From NCBI GenBank assembly GCA_902984215.1, contig CADWAF010000265.1:1-41631 (forward strand): DNA of 41,631 nt, written 5' to 3'. The position numbers were made by a program, and so were the translations under genes. Under the pieces are notes generated by a model, which made no database searches, had not been told where the DNA came from, and was given only the letters and a program-made list of their open reading frames with translations. This document shows, one piece after another, positions 28,341 through 36,699 of this stretch. The stretch comes from Willaertia magna (taxonomy: Eukaryota > Heterolobosea > Eutetramitea > Acrasida > Naegleriidae). Every line of letters begins with the position of its first letter. The first letter of the stretch is position 1.

Positions 28341-28424
28341 ATCTAATTCCTATATCATTTTCAAAAATGAGAGAAAACAAATTTATACGGGTAACGCAAA
28401 TATAACAAAAAAAAGTTCAAAAAA

Positions 28425-29333
28425 ATGCTTCAAAGAAGATTCCGTACAACTTTGAGAACATTAAAGATTGGTGGTTCTTTACCAAAGAATTATCACACAA
28501 GTTTATTTGTTCAAAAACGAAAGGATAAAGACTTGGAAGATTTAGAAGCACTTTTAAACGACGAAGAATTAACAACAGTTAAACCTGTTAAAAAACAACA
28601 AAAACCTGATTTTCATGCTCTAGCTTCTAAATTCACAGGAGAACCAGAAACTGAAAAAGCGGAAACAATGGCCAAACAACTAGGTTTTGATACAAGTAGA
28701 TGGACTCAATATGATGAAATATTTGAAAGATTAAACGAAAAAAGTAACAAAGGATATAACGATTTAGATAACTATAGTTTAGATGAATTAGACGAAGATA
28801 TGTTTGATAAGTTCGGTAAAGGTGGAGATAATCAAATGATGAAAAACTTTATGAAACAAATCAAAGGTGAATTTGAAAACAATGAAGAATTAGTTAAACA
28901 TATAAAGAAACAAATGAATGAAGGTATGTTTGAAGGAATGCAAGGATTAGATGATGGAGAACTATCCGAAGAAGAGAAACAAATAGTTCAAGAAATAGAA
29001 GCGACTGAAAAGAATGAAAAAAAGCCTAAGAGTGAAAAAGCTCAAAAAAAGGAAGAATTTAAATTAGATGATTTGAATATCTCATTAAAAGAACTTTCCG
29101 AAGATATGAATAATCCAGCAATGAAAAAGATGTTAATGAAATCGTTAGGAGTTTCACCAGAAGAATTTGCTCAATACCAAAAAGAATTAAATGACGCTTT
29201 GGCTTCAGGTTCAGATTTAAAAAGTTTACAAGAAGAATTAACAAAAGAAATGGAAAATTTAGGAATACATAACAAAAACTTTGAAGAGTCATTAAAAGGT
29301 TTGAATCTAGGCGGAAAAAAGAAAAAGAAATAA
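28425..29333 (+). CDS. Probable mitochondrial matrix protein, unknown family
   Basis: This 302-residue protein starts with a strong presequence: MLQRRFRTTLRTLKIGGSLP, rich in R, T and L with no acidic residue in the first 25 or so, followed by YHTSLFVQKRKDKD. The mature part is acidic and helical with repeated short motifs (EELVKHIKKQMNEG, NPAMKKMLMKSLGVSPEEF, KELSEDMNNP) and a basic tail (GLNLGGKKKKK). No catalytic motif is visible. The promoter and leader overlap the right end of the A+T-rich inverted-repeat region, so regulation may be affected by it. It converges on BRK1 with 19 nt between the stops. Confidence 0.75.
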   Translation: MLQRRFRTTLRTLKIGGSLPKNYHTSLFVQKRKDKDLEDLEALLNDEELTTVKPVKKQQKPDFHALASKFTGEPETEKAETMAKQLGFDTSRWTQYDEIFERLNEKSNKGYNDLDNYSLDELDEDMFDKFGKGGDNQMMKNFMKQIKGEFENNEELVKHIKKQMNEGMFEGMQGLDDGELSEEEKQIVQEIEATEKNEKKPKSEKAQKKEEFKLDDLNISLKELSEDMNNPAMKKMLMKSLGVSPEEFAQYQKELNDALASGSDLKSLQEELTKEMENLGIHNKNFEESLKGLNLGGKKKKK

Positions 29334-29352
29334 ATTATTTATTGTACAAAAA

Positions 29353-29672
29353 TTATTTGCTGTTGGTTGAGGCTTGTTCAATAGAGTGAACAGCTGCTTC
29401 TACATATTGCATCTTTCTTTCTAGAACCGTTAATTTTTCATTTAATTCTAATAATTTTACACGCATATTCTTTTCTGCAATAATTAATTTTAAAGAAACA
29501 ATTCCGATAATAGGAAAAAAGAAGATCAATATTATTTAGTTATAATAAACGTACCAAATTTATTTAAAAATTCAGTTACTTGTAGAATGCATAGAGAAAT
29601 ATCTTCAATGTAGTCACGATTCTTCCAATCGTCTTTGGTGGCAGTAATCATAAAATTACCTGATGTACTCAT
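29353..29672 (-). CDS. BRK1: BRK1/HSPC300, small subunit of the SCAR/WAVE complex, two exons
   Basis: Exons on the minus strand are 29672-29555 and 29474-29353, with an 80-nt intron (GTACGT...TTGCAG), the longest in the window. The product is 79 residues, close to the 75 of animal BRK1. DWKNRDYIEDISLCILQVTE, then FLNKFEKNMR, LLELNEKLTVLERKMQYVEA matches BRK1 from end to end (DWxNRxYIE, FLNxF, LNEKLTxLER). The conserved FLNKFE is made by splicing. BRK1 is a coiled-coil subunit that stabilises the WAVE complex, which activates Arp2/3 for pseudopod actin. The gene is easily missed because neither exon is long enough to stand out. Amoeboid motility genes fit the inferred lifestyle. Confidence 0.93.
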
Positions 29673-29895
29673 TTTTCAATTTTTTTAATTTTTAAAAAAA
29701 TAGTATGAGAGCTGACAACCTGTTAGTGTTTAATGGGTTGTTGTATGTTGTTACAAGTTAATGGATTGTTGAAGTAAATAATTCTTAATGTTAATTATTA
29801 CACAATGGTTATTGTTCAATTAGATTTTGCTGTGGCTTTCATAATGATGTAAATCAATTAAGAACTAAAATTAGGTTTGAAAAAATTGTTTGAAG

Positions 29896-30816
29896 ATGGT
29901 TATATCAAGGATTGATAGTCACGCTGGTTCTTGGTACTCGGATGAACAACAATCCTTGGCTAAAGAATTAAATAAATACTTTTCTCAAACTACACAAGTT
30001 CCACAAAATAAAAAGGTTAAAGCAATCATCTCTCCTCATGCTGGTTATAAATTTTCAGGAAAAACAGCAGCTCATGGATTTGCCACAATTAAAGAATCAA
30101 ATAATTTGGCAAATATTAGAAATGTATTTGTTTTAGGACCATGTCATAGAGTATATTTAGATGATCAATGTGCAGTTTCAAGATGTGAACAATGTAATAC
30201 TCCTTTAGGTGCAATTAAAGTCAATCAATTAATTATTAAGGATTTAATTGAGAAGTATCCAGATATCTTTGTTACATTTAAAGATAAAAAGTATGAAGAA
30301 GATGAACATTCTTTAGAAATGCAATTTCCATTTATTGCACATGTATTTAAAGAAAGATTAAAAGATATTCAAATTATTCCAATAATGGTTGGTAGTTTAT
30401 CTAAAGATATTTTAAAAACTGTTGGACAATTATTATCTCCTTATTTAGATGATGAAGAAACATTATTTGTAATTAGTAGTGACTTTTGTCATTGGGGAAA
30501 GAGATTTAGTTATCAATTTGTTTATAATACAAATGTTCCATTATATGAATCAATTAAACAATTAGATATGTTAGGAGTTGATAAGATTACAAAGAATGTA
30601 AATAATCCTGATGAATATTATAATTATATGAAGAAATATAAAAATACTATTTGTGGAAAGAATCCAATTTTAATTTTATTATATTCTTTAAATAATAGTA
30701 ATAATTGGATGAATGATATTAATATGGAATTCTTATATTATGATCAATCTAGTCAAGCTAGAGATGTACAGAGAGATAGTAGTGTTAGTTATGTTTCTAT
30801 TGCATTGTATAAATAA
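29896..30816 (+). CDS. MEMO1: MEMO1-like protein
   Basis: The product is 306 residues, starting at ATG 29896. An upstream in-frame TTG (29890) is not a start in nuclear genes. It aligns with MEMO1 over the whole length: R-DSHAGSWYS, ISPHAGYKFSGKTAAH, VLGPCHRVYL, DEHSLEMQFPF, ISSDFCHWGKRF, KKYKNTICGKNP, and QARDVQRDSSVSYVS at the end. The residues matching the metal site of the human protein are kept (H48, H84, C253). MEMO1 resembles class III extradiol dioxygenases in fold but is thought to bind copper and affect redox, cell motility and microtubules. The F-box gene follows 76 nt downstream on the same strand. Confidence 0.94.
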   Translation: MVISRIDSHAGSWYSDEQQSLAKELNKYFSQTTQVPQNKKVKAIISPHAGYKFSGKTAAHGFATIKESNNLANIRNVFVLGPCHRVYLDDQCAVSRCEQCNTPLGAIKVNQLIIKDLIEKYPDIFVTFKDKKYEEDEHSLEMQFPFIAHVFKERLKDIQIIPIMVGSLSKDILKTVGQLLSPYLDDEETLFVISSDFCHWGKRFSYQFVYNTNVPLYESIKQLDMLGVDKITKNVNNPDEYYNYMKKYKNTICGKNPILILLYSLNNSNNWMNDINMEFLYYDQSSQARDVQRDSSVSYVSIALYK

Positions 30817-30892
30817 TTTGTAAATATTTTGTTCTAATATTGTTCTACGTTATTTCTTTTGACAGCTTATTGTTAAAACGTTGTTTAAAAAA

Positions 30893-33022
30893 ATGGATAA
30901 ATTGCCAGAAGATTTAATTTTAACAATTTGTTTATTTATTGAAACTAAAGATCTTCCTTCTCTTCTTCTTCTTAATCATCATTGGATTGATGTCAGTAAA
31001 TATGAAGTATTATGGAAATTTCATTACACTAATTTTCTTTATAATAAATCAATTCAAAATGAAAAGAATAATAAGAAAAAATCATATTATAGAACTAGAT
31101 ATAAAAGTCAAATAGATGAAACTTTAAATCTATTCGAAAGACAAAAATATTTAGAAAAGAAAGAAAATAGTGAAGAATTATCAAGTAATTTATTTATTGG
31201 TGATAGATTCTACACAATATTTAAGAAAGAGGTATTTGGTTTAATGATAACAAGTTATAATAATTATTTAACAAAGTTTTTTGATATTAAATTAAATTTA
31301 AAAAGTAATTCTAATATTAATAACTTTTTAGCATTAAAAGAATATATTGAAAAATCTGTATTTTTTACAAAGTGGAAAGATACTTTACAATTTTTAAAAT
31401 CAAAAATTACAAAACCATTATGTGATGATTCAAATATTGATGAATATCATTTTATTTATTTAAGATCTAATTTATATGTAAATACTTTATTAAATGATTT
31501 TCATAAATTAAAATCATTTATTAAACAATCATCAAAATATCTATCAAATGAAGATTTAAAATTATCAAAAGAATATATCAAGAAAATTACATCTGTCATT
31601 CTTTTAATTTTTATTTCATCTGAACCAATTATTAATATTAAAGAATTTGTAAATGGAAATTGTTTAGAATGGATTGAGTCTTCTCCTTTAAAAGAAGAAT
31701 TAAATATGAAACCTTTTTCTTATGTTATTGATTTAGGATTTAATTTTACTAATTTATTAAAAATTAAAGATATCTCATTAATTCATTATTTAATTTCAGA
31801 AATGGAAAAGGATTTAAATAATGAAAATAAGAGATTTTTATCTTTTAAAAATTTAGATTATAATCTATCAGAAAATAATAATCCAAAGAAGAAAGGTAAA
31901 GGTAATGATGCACAATCATTAAATGTTTTGACATTTTGCTATGAAATGTTTACAAATTCTATAAGTAGTGGTTATGATGTACAAGAGATTGATGGATTAT
32001 TGACATTTATCAATAATAATTTTAAAGAATTAAATGTAAATGTTCCAAAAGAATTATTCAATGATAATGAAATGAATAGCAAATTATGTTATTTTCTATA
32101 CAATCTCAGTATTAGTGATAAACGAAATGTATTGGTATTAATCTTCACTCATGGATATGATTTAACTAAAAAAGCTATTCTTGAGTGGAAATTAACTCAT
32201 GAAACCTTTTTCCTTGAAATTATGGGATTTAATGGAAGTGAATATCGTGCTAAAACTTTTACTCTCGCAGATGCACAAGCACTAGAATTATTTAAATTAT
32301 ACAAAGAAGTTAATCCAACATGTCAATTAGTAGTTCAAGATTTAAAACTGTTTTCAAAGAAATTATCATTAGTACCTGCTAGTTATTTAATTAAAGAATT
32401 GGCAAATAATTTAATGATTGAAAAAGGAATCACTGACGAAAAAGAGGCCATTAAGATTATAGTAAACCTTCCAGATGATCAGTGTGGCCTTTCAAGTCTC
32501 TTTTTACATTGTCGTTACATGGCGAGACTTTGGGATAATAGAGAAATTAGTGAAGCTTTTAATATTATTGAATACTTAGTTGATTGTGGGGCTATTCCAA
32601 TTAATGAAGAGGTAAATAGTGAAACTCTTCCTGTTGAAGTAATTCTTACTGGAATGGCTAGACTTTCATCACACTTTACTAATGAACAATCAGAGGACTC
32701 ATTAATCTTAGAGGAGAAAAAAGACAAGATATTACAACCATATGAAGAATTGATTTATAGAATGGTAACATTAGGAGCTGACCCTGGAAAGAGGTGCGAG
32801 CCATACTATCACCCAATTTATAAATTAGCTGGTTCTTCACTTTCGTCCGCAATGAAGAGTAGAATGATGAAGAAATTTGTTTTTGAGTATGGATTAGAAT
32901 ATAACCCAATAGTCGATGAATATGGAACTACTTTATTTGAATGTGATTTTTGGGAAAGAGGGACTGATAAAACTGTAAACGGAAAAACTTTATTAGAGGA
33001 ATTGGGTGTAATACATAATTAG
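30893..33022 (+). CDS. F-box protein with long helical C-terminal region
   Basis: The ATG at 30893 opens a 709-residue frame. A longer frame from TTG 30881 is not a valid start. Residues 4-50 form an F-box (LPEDLILTICLFIETKDLPS, with LLLLNHHWIDVSKYEVLWKF), the Skp1-binding module of SCF ubiquitin ligases. The rest is mainly helical. The last 250 residues contain ankyrin-like helix pairs (AFNIIEYLVDCGAIPINEE, EELIYRMVTLGADPGKR, LLEELG) that are degenerate. They could be the substrate-binding part. The convergent next gene is also an F-box protein. Confidence 0.82.
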   Translation: MDKLPEDLILTICLFIETKDLPSLLLLNHHWIDVSKYEVLWKFHYTNFLYNKSIQNEKNNKKKSYYRTRYKSQIDETLNLFERQKYLEKKENSEELSSNLFIGDRFYTIFKKEVFGLMITSYNNYLTKFFDIKLNLKSNSNINNFLALKEYIEKSVFFTKWKDTLQFLKSKITKPLCDDSNIDEYHFIYLRSNLYVNTLLNDFHKLKSFIKQSSKYLSNEDLKLSKEYIKKITSVILLIFISSEPIINIKEFVNGNCLEWIESSPLKEELNMKPFSYVIDLGFNFTNLLKIKDISLIHYLISEMEKDLNNENKRFLSFKNLDYNLSENNNPKKKGKGNDAQSLNVLTFCYEMFTNSISSGYDVQEIDGLLTFINNNFKELNVNVPKELFNDNEMNSKLCYFLYNLSISDKRNVLVLIFTHGYDLTKKAILEWKLTHETFFLEIMGFNGSEYRAKTFTLADAQALELFKLYKEVNPTCQLVVQDLKLFSKKLSLVPASYLIKELANNLMIEKGITDEKEAIKIIVNLPDDQCGLSSLFLHCRYMARLWDNREISEAFNIIEYLVDCGAIPINEEVNSETLPVEVILTGMARLSSHFTNEQSEDSLILEEKKDKILQPYEELIYRMVTLGADPGKRCEPYYHPIYKLAGSSLSSAMKSRMMKKFVFEYGLEYNPIVDEYGTTLFECDFWERGTDKTVNGKTLLEELGVIHN

Positions 33023-33050
33023 AAATTTAATAATTGTTTAACAAACTGCC

Positions 33051-34955
33051 TTAATTAAACTTCCACAAACACAACAATCCCTTTTTTTGCTTATTAACAG
33101 GAACAAACCTCCCTCCATTAGGTGTCAATAAATCTCTACTAGAAACAGAAACCTCTTCACTGGGAAATATTTCTACACTACATATTAATCTTGATTGATC
33201 CAAATAAAAATTAGAAATATTGCATATGGCTTGATTGCCCATTTGTTTTTTCATTATATGATGACCTTTTGGAGTAAATATACAGGTTGGAGTTGGATTA
33301 AACACTTGTTGTTCTTCACTGTTATGCCACAAACATAAATTTCCAATTAAATCATTATCAGAAACCAATAAATTCTTACTGTAAACTACTTTGCAATTTC
33401 TATAATTATTTACTAATGCCAAATCTCTCCAACTCATACTTGACTGTAATTCTTCTAAACGTTGTGGACCAACAAGAGTTTGATGTAATTTTACACTTCC
33501 CTCTTTAATATTAATTTTCCATAATTTGACCCATTGATCTACAGAAATGGAAGAAATTAAACCATCACTTTCATTAAAAGAAAAAGAACAAATGGGCATA
33601 TTATGTGCTTCATCAATAGTTAATAATCTTTCAAAAGTGTCACCATTAAATATTTGTATACTTTTGTCACCACCTGATGTAATAATTAATGAAGAATTAG
33701 ACATTCCAAAAAACTTTCCAAACTTTTTAATCTTTTCCTTTTCAATAAAAGTAATTTGATAAATAATATCTCTATGTGCTCTATCAATACAATAAATTAA
33801 TTCTCCACTTGTTACATCAAATACTGATAATTCACCAATAACTGAACCAGTTAATAGATATCCTTTATCAGTATGGTCACACATTGACCATGTAAATTTA
33901 TTAGATTTATTTCTTAAAGTAATTGGTCCTTTTTTCTTATTTAAATCCCAAACTTTAATAGTATTATCTCTTGAATTTGTTATAATTTTTGTAAAATGTT
34001 TTGATAATAAACAAATATCTTTAATCCAATCAGAATGTCCTTCAAAGGTTTCTAAACATTTTATTTGAAAAATATTATCAACGTTATCCTCAACATAATC
34101 ATTAATTTCATTCCAATTATTTAAATAATAATCAGTAAATTCAATTTTCCATAATTTCATTGTTTTATCTTTAGAACTAGTTACAAAATATAAACAATTT
34201 GTTAAATAATTATTATAAAATTGTAATTTATTTTCATAATATTCACTATTTAAAAATTTAATAGATGTTATTTCATCATAATGTCCTTTAATTGATTTGA
34301 AAAATGAAAATTCATTTGTTTCATTATTATTTAAATTAAAATGTAATTTTTGTAAAGTTTTATAACCATAATTATTTATATAAATTTGTAAATAATATTG
34401 CTCTGTTCCAGCAATTAATATTTCAATATGTGGTTGATTAACAATTTTACAAATAGTAAAACAATTAATAATTTCAGTACTTTTTAAAATTCCATATTTA
34501 GAATGTAAAGGTGTTATTAATTGAAAATCTTCTTTAAAATTAACATTATTTATACTTTTATTTCTATAAATATCTATACAACACTTTCTAAAAAGTAAAG
34601 AGGCATCATATGTATATTCATCATTATTTAAAGATTGATGTGGATGAATAATGTTATGTAATTCTTTATTACTTATAAAATAATCTTGATTAATATAATG
34701 ATAGGTATTATAGAAAGTATTTAGATATAAATTTTTCCAGAAATTTGAATTATTTTTTAAAACAAAATAAAATGATTTACAAGTTAAATTTAACATTGAT
34801 TTAGAAAGTAAAATTAATTGATCATTTGGTAAATATGAAAATATATATAATAATAAATTATCATCTAATCCATTTAAACTAACACTTGATATATCTTTAT
34901 TATTCGGAATTAAGACAAGTGAAGAAGTAGAAGAACCCATTTTCTTTTGACCCAT
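33051..34955 (-). CDS. F-box/WD40-repeat protein
   Basis: The product is 634 residues from one exon. F-box at about 30-75 (LDDNLLLYIFSYLPNDQLIL, then NFWKNLY). WD40 beta-propeller repeats run from about residue 205 onward: GHYDEITSIKFLN with SSKDKTMKLWKI, EGHSDWIKDICLL with NSRDNTIKVWDL, RAHRDIIYQITFI with SGGDKSIQIF, and EAHNMPICSFSF with SVDQWVKLWKI, ending KGLLCLWKF. WD and GH dipeptides are well kept in the central repeats. Such proteins select phosphorylated targets for SCF ubiquitin ligases. The substrate is unknown. Its stop lies 28 nt from the stop of the preceding convergent F-box gene. Confidence 0.9.
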   Translation of the reverse strand: MGQKKMGSSTSSLVLIPNNKDISSVSLNGLDDNLLLYIFSYLPNDQLILLSKSMLNLTCKSFYFVLKNNSNFWKNLYLNTFYNTYHYINQDYFISNKELHNIIHPHQSLNNDEYTYDASLLFRKCCIDIYRNKSINNVNFKEDFQLITPLHSKYGILKSTEIINCFTICKIVNQPHIEILIAGTEQYYLQIYINNYGYKTLQKLHFNLNNNETNEFSFFKSIKGHYDEITSIKFLNSEYYENKLQFYNNYLTNCLYFVTSSKDKTMKLWKIEFTDYYLNNWNEINDYVEDNVDNIFQIKCLETFEGHSDWIKDICLLSKHFTKIITNSRDNTIKVWDLNKKKGPITLRNKSNKFTWSMCDHTDKGYLLTGSVIGELSVFDVTSGELIYCIDRAHRDIIYQITFIEKEKIKKFGKFFGMSNSSLIITSGGDKSIQIFNGDTFERLLTIDEAHNMPICSFSFNESDGLISSISVDQWVKLWKINIKEGSVKLHQTLVGPQRLEELQSSMSWRDLALVNNYRNCKVVYSKNLLVSDNDLIGNLCLWHNSEEQQVFNPTPTCIFTPKGHHIMKKQMGNQAICNISNFYLDQSRLICSVEIFPSEEVSVSSRDLLTPNGGRFVPVNKQKKGLLCLWKFN

Positions 34956-35233
34956 TTTTTTAATTTTGTTGATTGAATTTCAATCCATCATTAATTAAAT
35001 TTATTTGTAAAGTGTTTAAGATTCAATTAAAATAGTCAATTGTCTTTGTACTGTAAAATTGCTTTAAAAAAGAATTCTAGCCTAATATATGCCAATGGCA
35101 ATAACTCTCTAAGGGAATCTACTCACTTTGATCCACTAGTACTTCCTTAGATATTATTAGTTATCTATTGTTGTCAAGGTAGTGTTGTTCAAACCAAAAA
35201 ATAGTCAAAGAACAAAGGAAAAAGAAGAAAATA

Positions 35234-35704
35234 ATGGTGGAAACTAAAAGTAATCAAAGAGAAGAATTAAGTAACGTTCATAATGTCAAAGGGAATGTAA
35301 AGGAAAATATAATCCAAGGAGAAGCAAAAACAGTTCATGTACAGGAACATCGAGAACGTATAATTAAAGAACAACCAATTATTCTTCAACAACCTGTTCA
35401 ACATGTTATTGAGGAAATACACGTACCAATTCATAGATATATAGAACATGAACCAATTGTCATTAGAGAAACTGCTCCAACTACAATGATGAATCCACAA
35501 GTACAAAGAACTGATTTAAATTTTGTTGTACAACCTGGTAATGTAAATCAAAATTTACAAGCTCCAATGAATACAAATATGAATATTAATAATAATCCTA
35601 ATTTAATTAATACTAGTGATGTAAATAATAATATTCAAACCAATAGTAATGTATGTAATAGAAATAATATTCAAACGAATAATGTATGTAATAATTGTCA
35701 ATAA
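35234..35704 (+). CDS. MVETK-head protein with N-rich tail (paralogue of 5223-6935)
   Basis: This 156-residue protein shares its first 80 residues with the 570-residue Q/G-rich protein: MVETK, VKENIIQ, KEQPIILQQPVQHVIEE, VPIHRYIEHEPIVIRE. Only the head is shared. The tail here is short and asparagine-rich (NNNPNLINTSDVNNNIQTNS) and ends with paired cysteines (VCNNCQ). The head itself reads as a series of short amphipathic beta-like strands with alternating P, V, I, E and H. I know no named family with certainty. Its stop lies 3 nt from that of the convergent cyclin gene. The start follows an A/G-rich leader. Confidence 0.8.
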   Translation: MVETKSNQREELSNVHNVKGNVKENIIQGEAKTVHVQEHRERIIKEQPIILQQPVQHVIEEIHVPIHRYIEHEPIVIRETAPTTMMNPQVQRTDLNFVVQPGNVNQNLQAPMNTNMNINNNPNLINTSDVNNNIQTNSNVCNRNNIQTNNVCNNCQ

Positions 35705-35707
35705 AAT

Positions 35708-36688
35708 CTATTTATAATGCTTTCTATTATTATAGTTGTTATAATGTGAAGATGAACCACCACTATACTTTCTCTTATTACGATTGTCATTGTGGTCGTT
35801 ATAATTACTTTTATAATTTTTATTTGTATTGTCATAATAATTTCTTCTCTTTTCTCTATTTTCATCTTCTTCTTTTAACTTTTTATTTTTCTCAATTTCC
35901 TTTTCAATTTCATTAATTCCAACTAATGAGTGTGAATTTTCAAATAATATATTTACATATTTAGGTTTTTCATTTCTATTGTAAAGTAAATTTAAATATT
36001 TTTCAAAATAATTAAGTTCATCTAAATTAGTATCAAATAATAACCACCATGGTGGATTTTCAGGTAATTTTAAATTTAATTTTTTACTTGTTAAGTAAAC
36101 AGCAGCACAAGCAATAACATGAGGTTTAATAGTTAAACTTAAAACAGGACTGTATAAAGCATCATTACAATAATTCCAACATAATTGTATAAAATTATCA
36201 TCTTCAATTTCTAAAATATGCAAAAAAAATAAAATAAATTGATGAGGTAATTCAATATTATAAAATATAAAACCTAATTCAAGTAAAATATATCTTTCAG
36301 TTCGAATGAAATGTGATTTAAATAATTCAATAATAGATGGATTGATATAATAAATATCTGGATATATTAGGTCTATAAATACTTGTAGGAATTCTGAAAG
36401 ATTTTTATGAGTTTCTTGTATTTTACAACTTAAAAATAAAGAAGATAATGCTACGTAATTAACACAAAATTCTTTCATTGAACGTTTTAAATAAAATCTA
36501 TGAAATATTATATGAGCATAAGATATTGTTGTTTGAGGTAATTTTAATAATAAACCTGCATTATGAATTAATTGACATCCATATAATGTTAAATTTAATT
36601 CTTCTTCTTCCGAAACACCATCAAGCCTAGAAGGTGTTTGTTCTAAAATAAAAGAGAGAGGGACAATGGAAGGTGAAGTATTTTTCAT
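35708..36688 (-). CDS. Cyclin L-like (transcription/splicing cyclin)
   Basis: This 326-residue protein has two cyclin boxes: first at about 30-140 (TLYGCQLIHNAGLLLKLPQT, then AHIIFHRFYLKRSMKEF and ALSSLFLSCKIQETHKNLSE), second at about 145-240 (HQFILFFLHILEI, CWNYCNDALYSPVLSLTIKP, ACAAVYLTSKKLNLKLP). ILQ/LLKLPQ and the FxRFYxxxS block are those of cyclin L. The Asn/Arg/Tyr-rich C-terminal tail (NEKPKY... KRRNYYDNTNKNYKSNY) replaces the RS-rich tail of animal cyclin L. Partner kinases are CDK11-like. The ATG is only 11 nt after the stop of the upstream VPS9 gene, so its leader or promoter must overlap that gene. Confidence 0.85.
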   Translation of the reverse strand: MKNTSPSIVPLSFILEQTPSRLDGVSEEEELNLTLYGCQLIHNAGLLLKLPQTTISYAHIIFHRFYLKRSMKEFCVNYVALSSLFLSCKIQETHKNLSEFLQVFIDLIYPDIYYINPSIIELFKSHFIRTERYILLELGFIFYNIELPHQFILFFLHILEIEDDNFIQLCWNYCNDALYSPVLSLTIKPHVIACAAVYLTSKKLNLKLPENPPWWLLFDTNLDELNYFEKYLNLLYNRNEKPKYVNILFENSHSLVGINEIEKEIEKNKKLKEEDENREKRRNYYDNTNKNYKSNYNDHNDNRNKRKYSGGSSSHYNNYNNRKHYK

Positions 36689-36699
36689 TTTTAAATTTT

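Larger units (their letters stand above)
26562..28393. mobile_element. Candidate non-autonomous inverted-repeat element (MITE-like)
   Basis: TACCCGTATGAATTTTTTTA at 26562-26581 is matched in reverse complement by 28374-28393 (TACCCGTATAAATTTGTTTT), 17 of 20 positions. Weaker inverted likeness continues inward: AAAATGATCTATAGAATTA at about 26641 against AAAATGATATAGGAATTA from the right side. The 1.8 kb between them is gene-free. If the outer TA is taken as the target duplication, the repeats begin CCCGTAT. No transposase is present, so it would be non-autonomous. Other readings are a pair of similar promoter elements in opposite genes, or chance in low-complexity DNA. Confidence 0.4.
26381..28424. 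other. 2-kb gene-free, extremely A+T-rich region
   Basis: This is the longest gap in the window. No frame here looks coding on either strand, and tracts of T (28190-28290) and A (26700-26710) are frequent. It lies between two divergent start codons, so both promoters are inside. A loose run of TTTACAAT-like units occurs at about 26836-26950. The region also holds a pair of inverted terminal-like repeats and two hairpins, described separately. No tRNA, rRNA or coding remnant could be recognised. Confidence 0.7.

Noticed and set aside
29890..29895. Start of MEMO1 six bases upstream
   Set aside because: The upstream codon is TTG. Nuclear genes start at ATG, and MVISRIDSHAG already matches the family N-terminus.
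30881..30892. Longer start of the F-box protein
   Set aside because: The codon at 30881 is TTG. The first ATG is at 30893 and directly precedes the F-box.
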